Under the pieces are notes generated by a model. That model was not told the origin of the DNA, searched no databases, and saw only the letters and a program-made list of their open reading frames with translations. Shown one piece after another: positions 61,124 to 64,000 of a stretch of 64,000 nt of DNA. Position 1 is the stretch's first letter; every line of letters begins with the position of its first letter. The translations under genes and the position numbers were made by a program. The DNA comes from Streptomyces liliiviolaceus. GTDB lineage: Bacteria; Actinomycetota; Actinomycetes; Streptomycetales; Streptomycetaceae. Location of the stretch: positions 682,001-746,000 of the forward strand of contig NZ_JAGPYQ010000002.1 of assembly GCF_018070025.1 (NCBI RefSeq). Reading direction: 5' to 3'.

Positions 61124-63601
61124 TCACACGGCCACCGTCGTACGCAGCCGCAGGTCACGCGAGGAGGCCCCGATCCATACGGTCCGCCGTCCGGTGCCGA
61201 GCACCCAGCCGTGCCGCCGCGGGTCCCACGAGGACAGCGTGCGTTCGTCGACGCGCACGGTGATCCTGCGCGACTCCCCCGCCTTGAGCCCGAGCCGCCG
61301 GTAGCCGCTCAGCACGCGGACGGCGCGCTCGACGCGCAGGTCCGGCGAGGGGCCCACGTACACCTGCGGGATGTCGACGCCGTCCCGCCGCCCGGTGTTG
61401 CGCACGGTGAGGACGACGTCCAGCCCGTCCCCGGTCCGTTCCACCGCCAGGTCCTCGTAGGCGAAGGAGGTGTACGAGAGTCCGTGCCCGAAGGGGAACA
61501 GCGGCCGCACGCCCTTGGCGTCGTACCAGCGGTAGCCGGCGTGGATGCCCTCGGAGTACTCCTCGACGCCGCTCACGCCCGGGTAGCGGCGCGGTTCGCC
61601 GGCGACGGGGTGGCTCTCGTCGTCGGCCGGGAAGGACTGGGTGAGCCGTCCGCCGGGGTCGCAGTCGCCGAACAGGACGGCCGCGGTGGCCGCCGCGCCC
61701 TCCTGGCCGGGGTAGTACATCTGCAGCACGGCGGCGGTGCGCTCCAGCCAGGGCATCGCGGTCGAGGAGGAGGTGTTGAGGACGACGGTGGTGCGCGGGT
61801 TGGCCGCGGTCACCGCCTCGATCAGGGCCGGCTGGTGGCCGGGGAGCGCGAGGGTCGTGCGGTCCTGGTTCTCGGTGGCGTCCTCGTAGGCGAAGAGGAC
61901 GACGCTGTGCGCGGCGGACGCGGCCCGCACGGCCTCGGCCACGTCCTGGCCGCGGGACGCGCCGGTGACGCGCCGCAGCCGGAACGTCTGTCCCGTGTCC
62001 CCGCCCTTCGCGGTGATCTCAATCCGGTGACCGCCGGGGGTGAGGTCGAGCGTCTTGCGCCGTACCGCCATGCCGTCGGGGGCGGCCGACACGAGGCCGC
62101 CGGCGAACTGCTCGGCGAGCCCGGCCACCACGGGGAAGAGTTCCGTGCCGTCCAGGAGCACCTTGGGCCGCGTACCGGAGTAGTGGATGACGAAGGTCCA
62201 CTCGTCGGTGTCCTCGACGGTGAGGGTGCCGTCGTAAGTCCAGGTCTTCCCCGCGGCGACGCGCTGTGCCTCGGGGGTGATGCCTGCCGAGAGGGCGTTC
62301 GTCGGGAGAGGCTTGCCGTACAGGTCCTCGCCGAGTGCGTACGCGACCCGGGCGTCCTCGCCCGCGCGGGATCTGATGGCTTTCAGGGGGCTGTCGGCGT
62401 GGTCGGGGACGACGTGGGCGCTGCCGCCGCCGCTGACGAACGGGAGGGAGCCGGTGGGGCCGATGACGGCGATGCTGCGGGCGGCCTCGCCGGTGAGGGG
62501 CAGTGCGGCGTTCTTGTTGTGCAGGAGGGTGGCGCCCGCCTTGGCGACCTCCAGGGCGACGGCGGCGCCCGCCGCGGGATCCCGGCGCGGGCGGGGCGGG
62601 GCGCTGCCGTCGAGGAGGCCGAAGTCGTCCATCGCGGTGAGGACGCGGCGTACGGACCGGTCGACGTACTCCTCGGAGACGCCGCCGTCGTGGACCGCGG
62701 TCTTCAGCGCGGCCCCGAAGTACCTGCTGTTCGGCATCTCCATGTCGAGGCCCGCGGTGAGCGAGGCGACGGTGCTGTGGGCGGCGTACCAGTCGGTCAT
62801 CACCCAGCCCTCGAAGCCCCAGCGGTCGCGCAGGATGTCGGTGAGGAGTTCCTTGTTCTCGCAGGCGTAGACGCCGTTGACCTTGTTGTAGGCGCCCATG
62901 GCCGCGCGGGCTCCGGCGCCGACGGCGGCCTCGAAGCCGCGTAGTTCGACCTCGTTGAGGGTCTGCTCGTCAACCCGGACGTCGACGGTCTCGCGGTCCT
63001 TCTCCTGGTTGTTCATCGCGTAGTGCTTGACGGTCGCGATGAGTCCTTCGCCCTGGATGCCCTTGATCTCCTCGGCGACGAGGTCGGCGGAGAGCAGCGG
63101 GTCCTCGCTGAAGGTCTCGAAGTTGCGGCCCGCGTACGGGGTGCGGACGAGGTTGACCATCGGGGAGAGCAGCACGTCCTGGCCCAGCGCGCGGCCCTCG
63201 TGGCCGATGACCCGGCCGTAGCGGCGGGCGAGGTCCGGGTCGAAGGCGGAGGCGAGCAGGACGGGTGCGGGCAGGGCGGTGGCACGCCGCTTGACGCGGA
63301 CTCCGGCGGGGCCGTCGGCGAGGCGCAGGGGCGGGATGCCGAGCCGTGGCACGCCGGGGACGTAACCGGCCTGGCCGAGGGCCTTCGGGTCGGTGGCGCC
63401 GTGCAGCAGGGAGATCTTCTCGTCCAGGGTGAGCCGGGCGAGCAGGCTCTCGACGCGGGGGCCCGCGGCCGGTTCCCGTACGGCCGCACGGGCGGACGCG
63501 GGAGTGCCGGTGGTCGCGGCGAGGGCCACGGCGGTCGCGCCGCCCAGCAGGCGCAGGACGGACCGGCGGGACACGGGCCGCCGGGAGACGGGGTCGGACA
63601 T
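61124..63601 (-). CDS. GH3 beta-glucosidase, Tat-exported
   Basis: The 825-aa protein has a twin-arginine signal (R12-R13 in SRRSVLRLLGGATAV). A GH3 N-terminal barrel holds the substrate motif VKHYAMNN (K192-H193) and the nucleophile D270 in WVMTDWYAAHS. A PA14-like insert (about residues 395-530, TWTYDGTLTVEDTDEW) interrupts the second GH3 domain, and a fibronectin-III-like domain ends the chain. It is a secreted or wall-associated beta-glucosidase or related enzyme. The start is the ATG at 63601 with GAGGAG upstream. A TTTTGTC/CATAGTG promoter-like pair lies about 90 bp upstream. Confidence 0.93.
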   Translation of the reverse strand: MSDPVSRRPVSRRSVLRLLGGATAVALAATTGTPASARAAVREPAAGPRVESLLARLTLDEKISLLHGATDPKALGQAGYVPGVPRLGIPPLRLADGPAGVRVKRRATALPAPVLLASAFDPDLARRYGRVIGHEGRALGQDVLLSPMVNLVRTPYAGRNFETFSEDPLLSADLVAEEIKGIQGEGLIATVKHYAMNNQEKDRETVDVRVDEQTLNEVELRGFEAAVGAGARAAMGAYNKVNGVYACENKELLTDILRDRWGFEGWVMTDWYAAHSTVASLTAGLDMEMPNSRYFGAALKTAVHDGGVSEEYVDRSVRRVLTAMDDFGLLDGSAPPRPRRDPAAGAAVALEVAKAGATLLHNKNAALPLTGEAARSIAVIGPTGSLPFVSGGGSAHVVPDHADSPLKAIRSRAGEDARVAYALGEDLYGKPLPTNALSAGITPEAQRVAAGKTWTYDGTLTVEDTDEWTFVIHYSGTRPKVLLDGTELFPVVAGLAEQFAGGLVSAAPDGMAVRRKTLDLTPGGHRIEITAKGGDTGQTFRLRRVTGASRGQDVAEAVRAASAAHSVVLFAYEDATENQDRTTLALPGHQPALIEAVTAANPRTTVVLNTSSSTAMPWLERTAAVLQMYYPGQEGAAATAAVLFGDCDPGGRLTQSFPADDESHPVAGEPRRYPGVSGVEEYSEGIHAGYRWYDAKGVRPLFPFGHGLSYTSFAYEDLAVERTGDGLDVVLTVRNTGRRDGVDIPQVYVGPSPDLRVERAVRVLSGYRRLGLKAGESRRITVRVDERTLSSWDPRRHGWVLGTGRRTVWIGASSRDLRLRTTVAV

Positions 63602-63760
63602 GAGGCGTCACTCCTCGTTGGGTGCGGGCACGAGGAGGTGAACCGCGGGGCGCGCGGGCGGCCGTGCTGGTTCGCCCTCCGGACGCACTATGCGACAAAA
63701 GGGACTTTCCACAGTGTTAGGCGCCACCGTCACAGCAGAAAATATGACCGCACCGGTCGG

Positions 63761-64000
63761 TCAGAACGTCGGGCCGGCCAGGGACTGTTCCGTCCAGATG
63801 ATCTTGCCGTCCTGGGTGTAGCGGGTCCCCCAGCGCTGTGTGCACCGGGAGACCAGGAAGAGACCCCGGCCGCCCTCGTCGGTCGTCTTCGGATGGCGCA
63901 GGTGCGGGGCCGTCGGGCTGGCGTCCCACACCTCGCAGAACAGGGTCCTCGACATGATCAGCCGCAGCCTGATGGGGCCGTCCGCATGCCGGATCGCGTT
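63761..64000 (-). CDS. C-terminal part of a GHKL ATPase (anti-sigma or SpoIIE-linked), cut by the window
   Basis: The last 79 residues of a protein whose start lies beyond the window. They show the N-box remnant NAIRHADGPIRLRL, then EVWDASPTAPHLRHPKTTDE and the G-box GGRGLFLVSRCTQRWGTRYT. This is the ATP-binding fold of RsbW/SpoIIAB-type serine kinases, also found at the end of Streptomyces SpoIIE-family phosphatases. Which of the two it is cannot be told. An ATG at 63955 within the frame lies in the middle of this domain and is not a likely start. Confidence 0.85.
   Translation of the reverse strand, partial: NAIRHADGPIRLRLIMSRTLFCEVWDASPTAPHLRHPKTTDEGGRGLFLVSRCTQRWGTRYTQDGKIIWTEQSLAGPTF

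Overview
This window is a piece of chromosome from a high-GC actinobacterium, almost certainly a Streptomyces. The coding sequence has very G/C-rich third positions. GTG, TTG and ATG starts follow GGAGG-type ribosome sites, and genes often overlap by 4 bases (ATGA or GTGA). The gene families are typical of the genus: Tat-exported PhoD and GH3 enzymes, MHYT, RDD, LAL-type LuxR, Imm21, DUF885, DUF6493, DUF6325 and DUF7144 proteins. No rRNA, tRNA, transposase, phage gene or CRISPR array is visible. Both ends cut genes: a DMT transporter on the left and a serine-kinase/phosphatase ATPase domain on the right.

Layout. 0-14 kb: DMT transporter/MocR pair, PhoD phosphatase, SWIM-DUF6493 pair, an ACT-GNAT membrane protein, a Cys/Met lyase with its Lrp regulator, and a DUF885 peptidase. 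14-21 kb: an Fe-siderophore uptake locus (binding lipoprotein, fused double permease, a C39-like peptidase with an acetyltransferase-like front half, a separate ATPase and an AraC regulator), then an SDR. 21.8-30 kb: Imm21, rhodanese, Lrp, sbcC-sbcD, a YigZ protein, a SixA-like phosphatase and a CysRS-like protein of unknown role. 30-33.3 kb: a BtuFCD-type ABC operon behind a cobalamin riboswitch. 33.5-42.8 kb: a Tat phosphoesterase, CoA-binding, MHYT and VOC proteins, an ArsR-regulated CDF metal exporter, YbaK, an XRE-cupin/EamA pair and an acyltransferase.

The most unusual stretch is 42.9-59.4 kb. Its genes encode a heptad-like repeat protein with RDD, MFS and SulP transporters, GH63 and GH13 enzymes, DUF6325 and DUF1269 proteins, two LuxR regulators, a 98-aa protein, a DUF7144 membrane protein, a BrkB-lipid kinase fusion and a gamma carbonic anhydrase. 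Five divergent promoter regions here hold seven copies of one 17-bp inverted repeat, TCACC-N7-GGTGA, usually with GCG at the end of the spacer. I read this as one regulon for envelope, osmotic or bicarbonate homeostasis, probably controlled by one of the LuxR proteins inside it. This is inference from sequence only.

A second layer is a dispersed GC-rich palindrome (core AGGGGCGCGGGGAACTGCGC or its complement). It occurs in arrays after gene ends at 2.3, 28.5, 35.5, 41.9 and 60.0 kb. A tandem set of it has also become an in-frame insertion inside the ATPase domain of the large LuxR regulator at 53.1-53.35 kb.
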